Origin: Streptomyces sp. YIM 121038
GTDB lineage: Bacteria; Actinomycetota; Actinomycetes; Streptomycetales; Streptomycetaceae
Assembly: GCF_006088715.1 (NCBI RefSeq)
Contig: NZ_CP030771.1
Location: 7,438,001 to 7,502,000, forward strand
Reading direction: 5' to 3'
DNA length: 64,000 bases
The notes under the pieces were generated by a model that did no database searches, was not told the DNA's origin, and was given only the letters and a program-made list of their open reading frames with translations. A program made the translations under genes and the position numbers. Shown here in pieces: positions 33,877 through 42,852 of this stretch. Numbering within the stretch: the stretch's first letter is position 1; each line of letters opens with the position of its first letter.

Positions 33877-34890
33877 GTGGCAAGGGTTCGAACGGGAGTA
33901 CGTGCGGTGGGTGCCGTGCTGGTTGCGGTGCTCGGGGCGTCCCTCGTGGGATGCAGCAGCACCGGCGGCAAGCGCGCCGAGGACGCGCGCAAGGCGGCGC
34001 AGGCGTCGGGCAGGGCCGCGGTCGACACGCCGCGCTGGACCTTCGCGATGATCACCCACTCGGGCGACGGCGACACGTTCTGGGACATCGTCCAGAACGG
34101 CGCGAAGCAGGCCGCCGTCAAGGACAACATCAAGTTCCTGTACTCGCACCACGACGAGGCGCAGCAGCAGGCCCAGCTCGTGGACGCGGCCATCGACAAG
34201 AAGGTCGACGGCATCATCGTCACGCTCGCCAAGCCGGACGCGATGAAGGCCGCCGTGGCCCGCGCCCGCAAGGCGGGCATCCCGGTGGTGACCGTGAACT
34301 CGGGCTCGGAGGAGTCCAAGGCCTTCGGCGCCCTGACCCACATCGGCCAGGACGAGACGATCGCGGGCGAGGCCGTCGGCGAGGAGCTGAACAAGCGGGG
34401 CAAGAAGAAGGCCCTGTGCGTCCTGCACGAGCAGGGCAACGTGGGTCACGAGCAGCGCTGCGAGGGCGCCAAGAAGACCTTCAAGGGCGAGATGAAGAAC
34501 CTGTACGTGGAGGGCACCAACATGCCCGACGTGCAGTCCGGCATCGAGGCCAAGCTCCAGGCCGACAAGGACATCGACGCGGTCGTCACGCTCGGCGCCC
34601 CGTTCGCCGACACCGCGGTGAAGGCCAAGGAGGGCGCGAACAGCAAGGCGGAGATCGACACCTTCGACCTGAACGAGAAGGTCGCCGGGGGCCTGAAGTC
34701 CGGCACGCTCGGCTTCGCCGTCGACCAGCAGCCCTACCTCCAGGGCTACGAGGCCGTGGACCTGCTGTGGCTCTACAAGTACAACGCCGACGTCCTCGGC
34801 GGCGGCAAGCCGGTCCTCACGGGCCCGCAGATCGTCACCAAGGACCAGGCGGGCGAGCTCGAGGACTACGCGAAGCGGGGAACCCGATGA
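33877..34890 (+). CDS. Sugar ABC transporter substrate-binding lipoprotein
   Basis: A 337-residue binding protein of the ribose/CUT2 type (Peripla_BP_4). Lipobox LVGC with Cys26 after a signal helix; then [42 protein letters not shown] and [19 protein letters not shown]. The GTG at 33877 is preferred (AAGGG upstream, proper signal peptide) over an ATG 55 codons earlier whose added sequence does not look coding. Its stop overlaps the permease start (ATGA). Confidence 0.9.
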   Translation: MARVRTGVRAVGAVLVAVLGASLVGCSSTGGKRAEDARKAAQASGRAAVDTPRWTFAMITHSGDGDTFWDIVQNGAKQAAVKDNIKFLYSHHDEAQQQAQLVDAAIDKKVDGIIVTLAKPDAMKAAVARARKAGIPVVTVNSGSEESKAFGALTHIGQDETIAGEAVGEELNKRGKKKALCVLHEQGNVGHEQRCEGAKKTFKGEMKNLYVEGTNMPDVQSGIEAKLQADKDIDAVVTLGAPFADTAVKAKEGANSKAEIDTFDLNEKVAGGLKSGTLGFAVDQQPYLQGYEAVDLLWLYKYNADVLGGGKPVLTGPQIVTKDQAGELEDYAKRGTR

Positions 34891-35945
34891 GCGCGACCGC
34901 ACCGGCCCCGCACAAGCCCGCGAAGGCGGCGGACGAGCGCCTCCTGACGACCTCCCCCCTCAAGAAGCTCCTGGGCCGCCCCGAGCTGGGCTCGGTCGTC
35001 GGCGCCGTCGCGGTCTTCCTGTTCTTCGCGATCATCGCGGACAGCTTCCTCCAGGCCAACAGCATCGCCACCGTCCTGTACGCGGCCTCCACCATCGGCA
35101 TCATGGCGGTGCCGGTGGCGCTGCTCATGATCGGCGGCGAGTTCGACCTGTCGGCGGGCGTCATGGTCACGACGTCCGCGCTGATGTCGTCGATGTTCAG
35201 CTACCAGATGACCGCGAACGTCTGGGTCGGCGTCGGCGTCTCGCTGCTCGCGACCCTCGCCATCGGCGTGTTCAACGGCGTCATGCTGATCCGCACCGAC
35301 CCGCCGAGCTTCATCATCACGCTCGGCACGTTCCTGATGCTGACCGGCATGAACCTCGGCTTCACCAAGCTGATCAGCGGCACGGTCTCCACCAAGTCGA
35401 TCTCCGACATGGAGGGCTTCTCGTCCGCCAAGGACGTCTTCGCCTCGACGATCACCATCGGCGGCGTCGACTTCAAGATCACGATCGTCTGGTGGCTGGC
35501 GATGGTCGCGGTCGCCACCTGGATCCTGCTGCGCACCCGCGCGGGCAACTGGATCTTCGCGGTCGGCGGCGGCGAGCAGGCCGCCCGCGCGGTCGGCGTC
35601 CCCGTCGGCAGGACGAAGATCGGCCTCTATATGGGCGTCGCCTTCGGCGCCTGGGTCTCCGGCCAGCACCTGCTGTTCAACTACGACGTCGTCCAGTCCG
35701 GCGAGGGCGTCGGCAACGAGCTGATCTACATCATCGCGGCCGTCATCGGCGGCTGTCTGATCACCGGAGGCTACGGCTCGGCGGTCGGTGCCGCGGTCGG
35801 CGCGCTGATCTTCGGCATGACCAGCAAGGGCATCGTCTACGCCGAGTGGAACCCGGACTGGTTCAAGTTCTTCCTCGGAGCGATGCTGCTCCTCGCGACC
35901 CTGCTGAACGCCTGGGTCCGCAAGCGCGCGGAGGCGACGAAATGA
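34887..35945 (+). CDS. Sugar ABC transporter permease (RbsC-like)
   Basis: A 352-residue membrane protein of the CUT2 permease family with eight to ten spans; conserved segments [38 protein letters not shown] and [18 protein letters not shown] (ATPase-coupling loop), [19 protein letters not shown]. Both ends overlap neighbours by ATGA, so the three transporter genes are translationally coupled. Confidence 0.93.
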   Translation: MSATAPAPHKPAKAADERLLTTSPLKKLLGRPELGSVVGAVAVFLFFAIIADSFLQANSIATVLYAASTIGIMAVPVALLMIGGEFDLSAGVMVTTSALMSSMFSYQMTANVWVGVGVSLLATLAIGVFNGVMLIRTDPPSFIITLGTFLMLTGMNLGFTKLISGTVSTKSISDMEGFSSAKDVFASTITIGGVDFKITIVWWLAMVAVATWILLRTRAGNWIFAVGGGEQAARAVGVPVGRTKIGLYMGVAFGAWVSGQHLLFNYDVVQSGEGVGNELIYIIAAVIGGCLITGGYGSAVGAAVGALIFGMTSKGIVYAEWNPDWFKFFLGAMLLLATLLNAWVRKRAEATK

Positions 35946-36778
35946 CGACTGAGGCCGCATCCAAGGACGTCACGGCCCCCGCGGACGGTACGCCGCTCGT
36001 CGAGCTCGACGACGTCAGCAAGTACTACGGCAACATCCGCGCCCTGGAAGGCGTCTCCCTGGAGGTGCACGCGGGGGAGATCTCCTGCGTGCTCGGCGAC
36101 AACGGCGCGGGCAAGTCGACCCTCATCAAGATCGTCGCGGGCCTGCACCGGCACGACGCGGGCACCTTCCGCATCGAGGGCGAGGAGACCCGGCTCGCCA
36201 GCCCCCGCGAGGCCCTGGACCGCGGCATCGCCACCGTCTACCAGGACCTGGCGGTCGTCCCGCTCATGCCGGTGTGGCGGAACTTCTTCCTCGGCTCCGA
36301 GCCCACCAAGGGCACCGGGCCGTTCAAGCGCCTGGACGTGGAGTTCATGCGCAGGACCACCCACGCCGAGCTCCTTCGCATGGGCATCGACCTGCGCGAC
36401 GTCGACCAGCCGATCGGCACCCTCTCCGGCGGCGAGCGCCAGTGCGTGGCGATCGCCCGCGCCGTCTACTTCGGCGCGAAGGTCCTCGTCCTGGACGAGC
36501 CGACGGCGGCGCTCGGCGTGAAGCAGTCCGGCGTCGTCCTGAAGTACGTGGCCGCGGCGCGGGACGCGGGGCTCGGCGTGGTCCTGATCACCCACAACCC
36601 CCACCACGCCTACCTCGTCGGCGACCGCTTCGTCCTCCTCAAGCGCGGCCGGATGTCCGGCTCCTACACGCGAGCCGACATCACCCTCGACGAGCTGACC
36701 CGCCAGATGGCCGGGGGCTCCGAGCTCGACGACCTCCGCCACGAACTGGAACGCACCCCGGGGAACACCGCCCCCTAA
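35942..36778 (+). CDS. Sugar ABC transporter ATP-binding protein (single-domain)
   Basis: A 278-residue ATPase: Walker [10 protein letters not shown], signature LSGGERQ, Walker [13 protein letters not shown]-loop LITHN. CUT2 importers usually have a 500-residue ATPase with two fused domains (RbsA); here there is one, so it should act as a homodimer, as in FrcA-like systems. Ends at the start of a family B terminator. Confidence 0.94.
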   Translation: MTTEAASKDVTAPADGTPLVELDDVSKYYGNIRALEGVSLEVHAGEISCVLGDNGAGKSTLIKIVAGLHRHDAGTFRIEGEETRLASPREALDRGIATVYQDLAVVPLMPVWRNFFLGSEPTKGTGPFKRLDVEFMRRTTHAELLRMGIDLRDVDQPIGTLSGGERQCVAIARAVYFGAKVLVLDEPTAALGVKQSGVVLKYVAAARDAGLGVVLITHNPHHAYLVGDRFVLLKRGRMSGSYTRADITLDELTRQMAGGSELDDLRHELERTPGNTAP

Positions 36779-36892
36779 GGGGCGCGGGGAACTGCGCGCT
36801 CAGCCGGCGAAGAGCCGCAGACGCATCTGCCGAGTACCGAGCAGACGCGTCTGCGGCTTTTTCGTGGCCGGTCGCGCAGTTCCCCGCGCCCC
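36779..36892. terminator. Family B repeat: nested hairpins with U-tract
   Basis: Outer arms of 20 bp (36779-36798 and 36873-36892, GGGGCGCGGGGAACTGCGCG) enclose an inner 12-bp stem AGCCGCAGACGC (36813-36824) with GCGTCTGCGGCT (36847-36858) followed by TTTTT. The outer pair begins right after the ATPase stop. A classic intrinsic terminator, uncommon in this GC range. Confidence 0.85.
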
Positions 36893-36994
36893 TGGAAGGG
36901 GCACCTCCCGCCAGCCCGGGCGGGAAGCCCGGGGCGGCCGCGCCCCGGGTCCCCGTTGTGCGCGCCCCCGCGAGCGTGAGGCAGAATCGGCGCG

Positions 36995-38152
36995 ATGAGC
37001 ACCTACCGCGACCTCACGCACCGCGGCTCCGCCCGAGCCACCGTTCTGCGGACCGTGGGCACGCGTGAGCGCCGTTCGCACCTGACGGCCCCCCGCGTCC
37101 CCACGGTCGGCATCGACATCGGCGGCACCAAGGTGATGGCGGGCGTCGTGGACGCCGACGGCAACATCCTGGAGACCCTGCGCACCGAGACGCCGGACAA
37201 GTCCAAGAGCCCCAAGGTCGTCGAGGACACCATCGTCGAGCTGGTCCTCGACCTGTCCGACCGGCACGACGTGCACGCCGTCGGCATCGGCGCCGCGGGC
37301 TGGGTCGACGCGGACCGCAACCGCGTCCTGTTCGCCCCGCACCTGTCCTGGCGCAACGAACCCCTCCGGGACCGCATCTCCGGCCGTCTCGCGGTGCCCG
37401 TCATGGTGGACAACGACGCGAACACCGCCGCCTGGGCCGAGTGGCGCTTCGGCGCGGGCCGCGGCGAGGACCATCTGGTCATGATCACCCTGGGCACCGG
37501 CATCGGCGGCGCGATCCTGGAGGACGGCCAGGTCAAGCGGGGCAAGTTCGGGGTCGCGGGCGAGTTCGGCCATATGCAGGTCGTGCCCGGCGGACACCGC
37601 TGCCCGTGCGGCAACCGCGGCTGCTGGGAGCAGTACAGCTCCGGCAACGCGCTCGTCCGCGAGGCCCGCGAGCTGGCCGCCGCCGACTCGCCGGTCGCGT
37701 ACGGGATCATCGAGCGCGTCAAGGGCAACGTCCCCGACATCACCGGGCCCCTCATCACCGAGCTGGCCCGCGAGGGCGACGCCATGTGCGTCGAGCTGCT
37801 CCAGGACATCGGCCAGTGGCTCGGCGTCGGCATCGCGAACCTCGCCGCGGCCCTCGACCCGTCCTGCTTCGTCATCGGCGGCGGCGTCAGCGCCGCCGAC
37901 GACCTGCTCATCGGCCCCGCCCGCGACGCCTTCCGCCGCCACCTGACCGGGCGCGGTTACCGCCCCGAGGCCCGCATCGCCCGCGCCCAGCTCGGCCCCG
38001 AAGCCGGCATGGTCGGCGCCGCCGACCTGGCCCGGCTCGTCGCCCGCCGCTTCCGCCGCGCCAACCGCCGCCGCGTCGAGCGCTACGAACGCTACGAGCG
38101 CTACGCCGAGGCCCGCCGCGCCAACGACCGCACCGCCCAGGGAAGCCAGTAG
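36995..38152 (+). CDS. ROK-family sugar kinase (glucokinase-like)
   Basis: A 385-residue ROK kinase: phosphate loop GIDIGGTKVMAGVV, catalytic VMVDNDANTAAWAEW, TLGTGIGGAILEDG, the ROK zinc motif CPCGNRGCWEQ (Cys203, 205, 210) and FVIGGGVSAADDLL. Longer than the usual 320 residues: a 35-residue N-terminal extension and a basic C-terminus with YERYERYAEARR. It lacks a ribosome-binding site and CAGAAT lies 7 nt upstream, so its transcript may be leaderless and separate from the transporter operon. It likely phosphorylates the imported sugar. Confidence 0.93.
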   Translation: MSTYRDLTHRGSARATVLRTVGTRERRSHLTAPRVPTVGIDIGGTKVMAGVVDADGNILETLRTETPDKSKSPKVVEDTIVELVLDLSDRHDVHAVGIGAAGWVDADRNRVLFAPHLSWRNEPLRDRISGRLAVPVMVDNDANTAAWAEWRFGAGRGEDHLVMITLGTGIGGAILEDGQVKRGKFGVAGEFGHMQVVPGGHRCPCGNRGCWEQYSSGNALVREARELAAADSPVAYGIIERVKGNVPDITGPLITELAREGDAMCVELLQDIGQWLGVGIANLAAALDPSCFVIGGGVSAADDLLIGPARDAFRRHLTGRGYRPEARIARAQLGPEAGMVGAADLARLVARRFRRANRRRVERYERYERYAEARRANDRTAQGSQ

Positions 38153-38743
38153 ATGACCGTCCCCCGCCAGCCCTCGTCCCCGGACCTGCCCGGCCCCGCG
38201 GAGCCGGAGCCCCGCCCCGAGGACCGCCGCCACATGCTCCGCCGCCGCTGGCTCACCGCGACGATCATCGTGCTGCTCATCGGCGTGCCCGCGGTCTATC
38301 TGCTGATCTCCGCGAACCAGTCCCGCGACAGCGGCCGCGACAAGGAGAAGAAGTACTCCGCGACCGGCCTCACCGCGGGCTGGCCCTCCAAGGTCCAGCG
38401 CCGCCTGTACGACGTGTCGGTGCCGCCGTACTCGGCGGAGGTCGCCTACTACGAGACGAACAACTGGCGCACCAGCCGGCTGTACGTCCAGTTCCTCACC
38501 AGCAACGAAGGCCTGGAGAAGTTCCTCAAGGAGACCGGCACCAGCGCGAGCAAGCTGAAGAAGGACGACATCACCATCAGCAAGCGCGACCAGAACGTCG
38601 TCGGCTGGGAGTTCACCGGCCCCGGCCCCTGGTGGGGCGTGACCCACGACCAGGACAACCCGGCGCCCACCCAGGACATCGTGGTGAGCCGCGCCAACCC
38701 GAAGCACCCGATGGTCTACGTGGTCTCCGCGACGACGCCCTAG
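38153..38743 (+). CDS. Membrane-anchored hypothetical protein
   Basis: A 196-residue protein starting the base after the kinase stop. Pro-rich cytoplasmic N-terminus, one span (TATIIVLLIGVPAVYLLIS, about 36-54) and a 140-residue outer domain (TGLTAGWPSKVQRRLYDVSVPPYS, GWEFTGPGPWWGV) with no Cys and no known motif. Conserved placement after a ROK kinase would suggest a linked role, but none can be named. Confidence 0.8.
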   Translation: MTVPRQPSSPDLPGPAEPEPRPEDRRHMLRRRWLTATIIVLLIGVPAVYLLISANQSRDSGRDKEKKYSATGLTAGWPSKVQRRLYDVSVPPYSAEVAYYETNNWRTSRLYVQFLTSNEGLEKFLKETGTSASKLKKDDITISKRDQNVVGWEFTGPGPWWGVTHDQDNPAPTQDIVVSRANPKHPMVYVVSATTP

Positions 38744-38774
38744 GGGCACGTCAAGGGCAGGAGAAGGACAGGAA

Positions 38775-38803
38775 GAGGCCGTGGCGGGTTCCGCCGCGGC
38801 CTC
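38775..38803 (+). terminator. Hairpin terminator before the leader peptide
   Basis: A 13-bp stem with one G-T wobble (38775-38787, GAGGCCGTGGCGG, with 38791-38803) and a GTT loop ends the ROK operon. Confidence 0.7.
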
Positions 38804-38816
38804 GTAGCATGGCGCC

Positions 38817-38891
38817 GTGATCCTCGGCCGCGGCAGCTTCGTCCCCGGTGCCCACCGGGCCCGTGCGCTGCCTTCGCGCGGCTGTTGTTGA
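38817..38891 (+). CDS. 24-residue leader peptide ending in Cys-Cys
   Basis: Begins GTG ATC CTC and ends ...LPSRGCC followed by TGA. TAGCAT (38805-38810), a good -10, lies 6 nt before the GTG, so it would be read from the very 5' end of the transcript. Actinomycete sulfur-assimilation genes often carry such short Cys-terminated upstream peptides that sense cysteine by attenuation. The downstream gene is a sulfite-oxidase-like enzyme, which fits. Confidence 0.75.
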   Translation: MILGRGSFVPGAHRARALPSRGCC

Positions 38892-38921
38892 TCCTTCAGC
38901 ACACCCCCGCCGAGCACGTCC

Positions 38922-38952
38922 CGTACGCCGTGTGACCTTCGTCCGGCGTACG
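38922..38952 (+). other. Hairpin in the sulfite-oxidase leader
   Basis: CGTACGCCG (38922-38930) pairs perfectly with CGGCGTACG (38944-38952), 13-nt loop, 30 nt after the leader-peptide stop. Candidate attenuator structure. Confidence 0.5.
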
Positions 38953-39011
38953 CGCCGTGCCGCACCCCTCCTGTCACCCCGCCCTGTCACGCCGCGCGGA
39001 AGGCCGCCCCC

Positions 39012-40280
39012 ATGACGCTGCCCCACCCCTCCCCGACCGAAGCCGACCACGACCGGCGCAGGCTGCGCCAGTGGCTCGCGGGCCAGGCCCGCGCCGACGG
39101 CGTGGCCCGCCGCGACCTGCTGCGCCTCGCGGCAGCCGCGGGCCTCGCGGCCGCCGTGCCGGGCGTCTGGAGCGCCCCGCGCGCCCACGCCGCCACCGCG
39201 CCGGGCATCGTCAAGGCGCTGCCCGCCGAGGTGTTCACGCCGCGCGGCACGAACGCCGAGACCAGGTTCGAGGCCCTCGCGGAGACGGGCCACCTCACCC
39301 CCGCGTCCCACTTCTTCGTCCGCAACCACACCGCCACGCCCCAACTCGCCGCCGACGGCTGGAAGCTCACCGTCTGGGGCGACGGACTCACCGGCGGCCC
39401 ACGGGAGTTCACCCTCGCCGACCTCCACCGGCTGCCGTCGACGACCCGCAGCGCGTTCGTCGAGTGCGCGGGCAACGGCCGCAGCCTGTTCACCGTCCAG
39501 CAGGGCCAGCAGGTCTCCGGCACGGCCTGGACGCTCGGCGCCATCGGCCAGGCGCGCTGGCGCGGCGTGCGCCTCGCCGACGTGCTGCGCGAGGCGGGCC
39601 TCGCGCGTAACGCCGTGGACGTCATGCCCCGCGGCCTCGACAGCGACTACGTGACGGCGGACGGCACGAACCTCGGCCGGGTGCGCCGCCCGCTGCCCCT
39701 CGCCAAGGCCCTGGACGACGTACTCCTCGCGTACGAGATGAACGGCGAGCCGCTGCCCGCCGACCACGGCCACCCGGTGCGGGTCGTCGTGCCCTCGTGG
39801 ATCGGCATCGCGTCCATCAAGTGGGTGGGCGACATCGAGGTCTCGGCGACCCCGCTCTACTCGCCCTGGAACACCGACTTCTACCGCCTGTTCGGCCCCG
39901 GCCACCCGCCGGAGGGCTCCGCGCCGCTCACCCGCCAGACCCTCAAGTCCGCCTTCGAGCTGCCCTGGAACGCGCCGCTGGCCGCGGGCACCCGGCACCG
40001 CCTCACCGGCCGCGCCTGGTCCGGCGCGGCGGCCGTCGCCCGCGTCGACGTCAGCACCGACGGCGGCGCCACCTGGCACCCGGCCCGGCTGCGCGACGAG
40101 CCGCGCCGCGGCTCCTGGGTGCGCTGGAGCACGACCTGGCGCCCGCGCGCCACGGGGCCGGCCACGCTGCTCGCCCGCGCCACCGACGCGACGGGCCGCA
40201 CCCAGCCGCCCACGACGCCGCACAACACCCAGGGGTACCTGTTCGACGCCGTCGTACGGCACCCGGTGACGGTGGTGTGA
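39012..40280 (+). CDS. Secreted sulfite-oxidase-like molybdoenzyme
   Basis: A 422-residue precursor with a Tat signal (ARRDLLRLAAAAGLAAAVPG, about 34-62). The oxidoreductase molybdopterin domain follows with the Mo-ligand Cys152 in FVECAGNGRS, and a C-terminal Mo-co dimerisation domain (VDVSTDGGATWHPA). It should oxidise sulfite or a similar anion outside the membrane. GGAAGG precedes the ATG. A Cys-terminated leader peptide and a hairpin lie in its 195-nt leader. Confidence 0.93.
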   Translation: MTLPHPSPTEADHDRRRLRQWLAGQARADGVARRDLLRLAAAAGLAAAVPGVWSAPRAHAATAPGIVKALPAEVFTPRGTNAETRFEALAETGHLTPASHFFVRNHTATPQLAADGWKLTVWGDGLTGGPREFTLADLHRLPSTTRSAFVECAGNGRSLFTVQQGQQVSGTAWTLGAIGQARWRGVRLADVLREAGLARNAVDVMPRGLDSDYVTADGTNLGRVRRPLPLAKALDDVLLAYEMNGEPLPADHGHPVRVVVPSWIGIASIKWVGDIEVSATPLYSPWNTDFYRLFGPGHPPEGSAPLTRQTLKSAFELPWNAPLAAGTRHRLTGRAWSGAAAVARVDVSTDGGATWHPARLRDEPRRGSWVRWSTTWRPRATGPATLLARATDATGRTQPPTTPHNTQGYLFDAVVRHPVTVV

Positions 40281-40286
40281 GAACCG

Positions 40287-41264
40287 TCAGCCCTGTTGGC
40301 CCGCACCCCGCCTCTCGTACGCCGCCACGGCCACCGCCAGGTCCTGCCACGCCATCCCCGCCGACTTGAACAGGCGCGGCCTGTCCGGCGTGACCGGCAC
40401 CTCGCCGCGCACCAACTCGCCGAGCGTGCGCAGCCCTTGCGGGTCGAAGGCGCGGGCGGCCACGGCCTGCACGAGGTCGCCGCACTCGCGCAGCGCCACG
40501 GCCCGGGCCTCGGCGACGACCGTGGCCCGGCCCACGAGGTGCTCGTCCACCTCGCGCGCGTCGGGCTCGTGCGAGCCGACCGCCGCGACGGCCGCGTGCG
40601 GCGCGAGCAGTGCGCTGTCGAACAGCGGCTCGCGCGCCGTCGTGCAGCAGCACACCACGTCGGCGTGCGCGACGTCCTCGGGCGTCGCGGCCGCCGCCGT
40701 GAGCCCCGCGCCCCGGCAGCGCTCCACGAACGCCGCGCGCCGCCCCGGGTCCCGGCCCACCACGTCCACGTGCGCGAGCCCGGGCCGCACCGCCCGCACC
40801 GCCTCCACGTGCCCCCACGCCTGCGGCCCCGTCCCGAACACCAGCAGCCGCCGGGCCCCCGGCACGGCCAGGTGCCGCAGCGCCGCTCCCGACACGGCGG
40901 GCGTGCGCAGCGACGTCAGCGCGATGCCGTCGAGCAGGGCCAGCGGAGTGTGGGTCGTCCCGTCGAGGAGGAGGTAGAGGCCCTGGACGCGCGGCAGCCC
41001 GCGCGCGGGGTTGTCCGGCGTGACGGAGGCGACCTTCACGCCCGCGTACGCCGTCGTGGCCGAGGGCATCAGGAGCAGCTGCCCACCCGGCACCCCGACC
41101 ACGGCCCGGGCGGGCTCCGCCTCCGGGTCGAGGCCGCCCCCGGCGAGCGCGGCCTCGACGGCGTCGACGGCGACGGCCATGGGAACGAGCCGGGCGACGG
41201 CGTCGGCGCCGATGTGAAGGAGAGGATTTCCTGAAGGTTCTGGGGAGACGGGTAGCGGATTCAT
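40287..41264 (-). CDS. Ornithine cyclodeaminase / mu-crystallin family protein
   Basis: A 325-residue NAD-binding protein: VVGVPGGQLLLMPS, GVKVASVTPDNPARGLPRVQG and Rossmann LLVFGTGPQAWGHVEAV, then CCCTTAREPLFD. Members deaminate ornithine or reduce ketimines/imino acids. GAGGG lies near the ATG. Converges closely on the sulfite-oxidase gene (6 nt between stops). Substrate unknown. Confidence 0.9.
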   Translation of the reverse strand: MNPLPVSPEPSGNPLLHIGADAVARLVPMAVAVDAVEAALAGGGLDPEAEPARAVVGVPGGQLLLMPSATTAYAGVKVASVTPDNPARGLPRVQGLYLLLDGTTHTPLALLDGIALTSLRTPAVSGAALRHLAVPGARRLLVFGTGPQAWGHVEAVRAVRPGLAHVDVVGRDPGRRAAFVERCRGAGLTAAAATPEDVAHADVVCCCTTAREPLFDSALLAPHAAVAAVGSHEPDAREVDEHLVGRATVVAEARAVALRECGDLVQAVAARAFDPQGLRTLGELVRGEVPVTPDRPRLFKSAGMAWQDLAVAVAAYERRGAGQQG

Positions 41265-41329
41265 CCCATGACCCTCACCGATGCCGACGCCCCCGAAACA
41301 CCGCACTGGACCGGGCAACGGCCCCCTGA

Positions 41330-41365
41330 GGGGCGCGGGGAACTGCGCGACCAGCCACAACAGTC
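41330..41365. repeat. Family B repeat, half copy
   Basis: The left arm GGGGCGCGGGGAACTGCGCG plus ACCAGCC is present without its inverted partner. It lies in the 238-bp gap between the cyclodeaminase-like gene and the PcaD-PcaC gene. Confidence 0.75.
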
Positions 41366-41502
41366 CCGCAGACGCGCAAGCACAGCCACCGGGCAGACGA
41401 GAGGGCGGCCTCCCACCGGCAAGGAGGACACCGGCGCGGAGGCCCGGTCCAGACGATGCCCCCGTCACTCGACGCCGAAGGCGACTGGCTAGCGTGGAGC
41501 GG

Positions 41503-42798
41503 GTGAGTGAGACGAAGAACCCCGCCCTCCAGTTCCGCTTCGACGGTCCGGACGACGCTCCGGTACTGGTCCTCGGGCCGTCGCTCGGGACGACGTGGCA
41601 CATGTGGGACCGGCAGGTGCCCGAGCTGAGCAAGCACTGGCGGGTGCTCCGCTTCGACATGCCCGGACACGGCGGCGCCCCCGCCCGCCCCGTGGACTCC
41701 GTCGGTGAGCTCGCCGCCGGCGTGCTGGCCACGCTCGACGAGGTGGGCGTGCAGCGCTTCGGCTACGCGGGCTGCTCGCTCGGCGGCGCCATCGGCGCGG
41801 AACTGGCCCTCAGGAACCCGCAGCGGGTCGCCTCGCTCGCGCTGATCGCCACCTCGCCGCGGTTCGGCACCGCCGACGAGTGGCGCCAGCGCGGCGTGAT
41901 CGTCCGCACCAACGGCCTCGACCCCGTCGCCAGGACCTCGCCCGAGCGCTGGTTCACGGCCGGCTTCGCCGCCGCCCAGCCCGCCATCACCGACTGGGCC
42001 GTACAGATGGTGCGCACCACCGACCCCGGCTGCTACATCGCCGCCTGCGAGGCGCTCGCCGCCTTCGACGTCCGTGGCGAGCTCGGCAGCATAGGAGTGC
42101 CCACACTGGTCCTCGTCGGCTCCGAGGACCAGGTGACCGGCCAGGGCGAGGCCCGCACGCTCGTCGCGGGCATCCCCGACGCCCGCCTCGCCGTGGTGCC
42201 CGGCGCCTCCCACCTCGCGCCCGTCGAGCAGCCCGCCGCGGTCACCGATCTGCTCGTCCGCCACTTCGGCAGCGCCTGGCAGGCCGCGCCGGACATCGGC
42301 GCGACCGGACAGCACGCGATCGCGGCGCCGCCCGTCAAGCCCGTGCTCGCCCCGCCGCCCGCCGCGCCCCCGGCGGAGATCGCGCCCGTGGAGCGGCCCG
42401 AGGAGCAGGCCGCGCGCCCCGACGCGTACGCCACGGGCATGAAGGTGCGCCGCGAGGTCCTCGGGGACGCGCACGTCGACCAGGCCCTGGCCGCGGCCGA
42501 CGGGTTCGCCGAGGACTTCCAGGAGCTCGTCACGCGCTACGCCTGGGGCGAGGTCTGGAGCCGCCCCGGCCTCGACCGGCGCACCCGCAGCTGCGTCACG
42601 CTCACGGCCCTCGTCGCGGGCGGCCACCTGGAGGAGCTGGCCTTCCACGTCCGCGCCGCGCTGCGCAACGGCCTGACCCCGCCCGACATCAAGGAGGTGC
42701 TCCTCCAGGCCGCCGTGTACTGCGGCGTGCCCGCGGCCAACAGCGCCTTCCGGGTCGCGCAGGCGGTCATCCGCGAGGAAACGACGCCCCAGGAGTAG
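41503..42798 (+). CDS. pcaL: 3-oxoadipate enol-lactonase / 4-carboxymuconolactone decarboxylase fusion
   Basis: A 431-residue two-domain enzyme. Residues 1-265 are an alpha/beta-hydrolase of the PcaD type (nucleophile elbow GCSLGG, GSEDQVTG, GASHLAPVE); a Pro/Ala linker (about 280-310) joins a CMD/AhpD-like domain (TRYAWGEVWSRPGLDRRTRS, EVLLQAAVYCGVPAAN). Together they carry out the last steps of protocatechuate ring breakdown to 3-oxoadipate. In many Streptomyces the fused gene sits with other pca genes; here none is adjacent. TAGCGT (41490-41495) 7 nt before the GTG suggests a leaderless transcript. Confidence 0.9.
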   Translation: MSETKNPALQFRFDGPDDAPVLVLGPSLGTTWHMWDRQVPELSKHWRVLRFDMPGHGGAPARPVDSVGELAAGVLATLDEVGVQRFGYAGCSLGGAIGAELALRNPQRVASLALIATSPRFGTADEWRQRGVIVRTNGLDPVARTSPERWFTAGFAAAQPAITDWAVQMVRTTDPGCYIAACEALAAFDVRGELGSIGVPTLVLVGSEDQVTGQGEARTLVAGIPDARLAVVPGASHLAPVEQPAAVTDLLVRHFGSAWQAAPDIGATGQHAIAAPPVKPVLAPPPAAPPAEIAPVERPEEQAARPDAYATGMKVRREVLGDAHVDQALAAADGFAEDFQELVTRYAWGEVWSRPGLDRRTRSCVTLTALVAGGHLEELAFHVRAALRNGLTPPDIKEVLLQAAVYCGVPAANSAFRVAQAVIREETTPQE

Positions 42799-42852
42799 CG
42801 CGGGACCCCGCGGCGAGCAGGATGGGGACCACCGAACGGAGAAGGGGAATCC

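Noticed and set aside
33881..33900. GGTTCGAAC resembling a tRNA T-arm
   Set aside because: No acceptor or anticodon stem around it; it is the start of the binding-protein gene.
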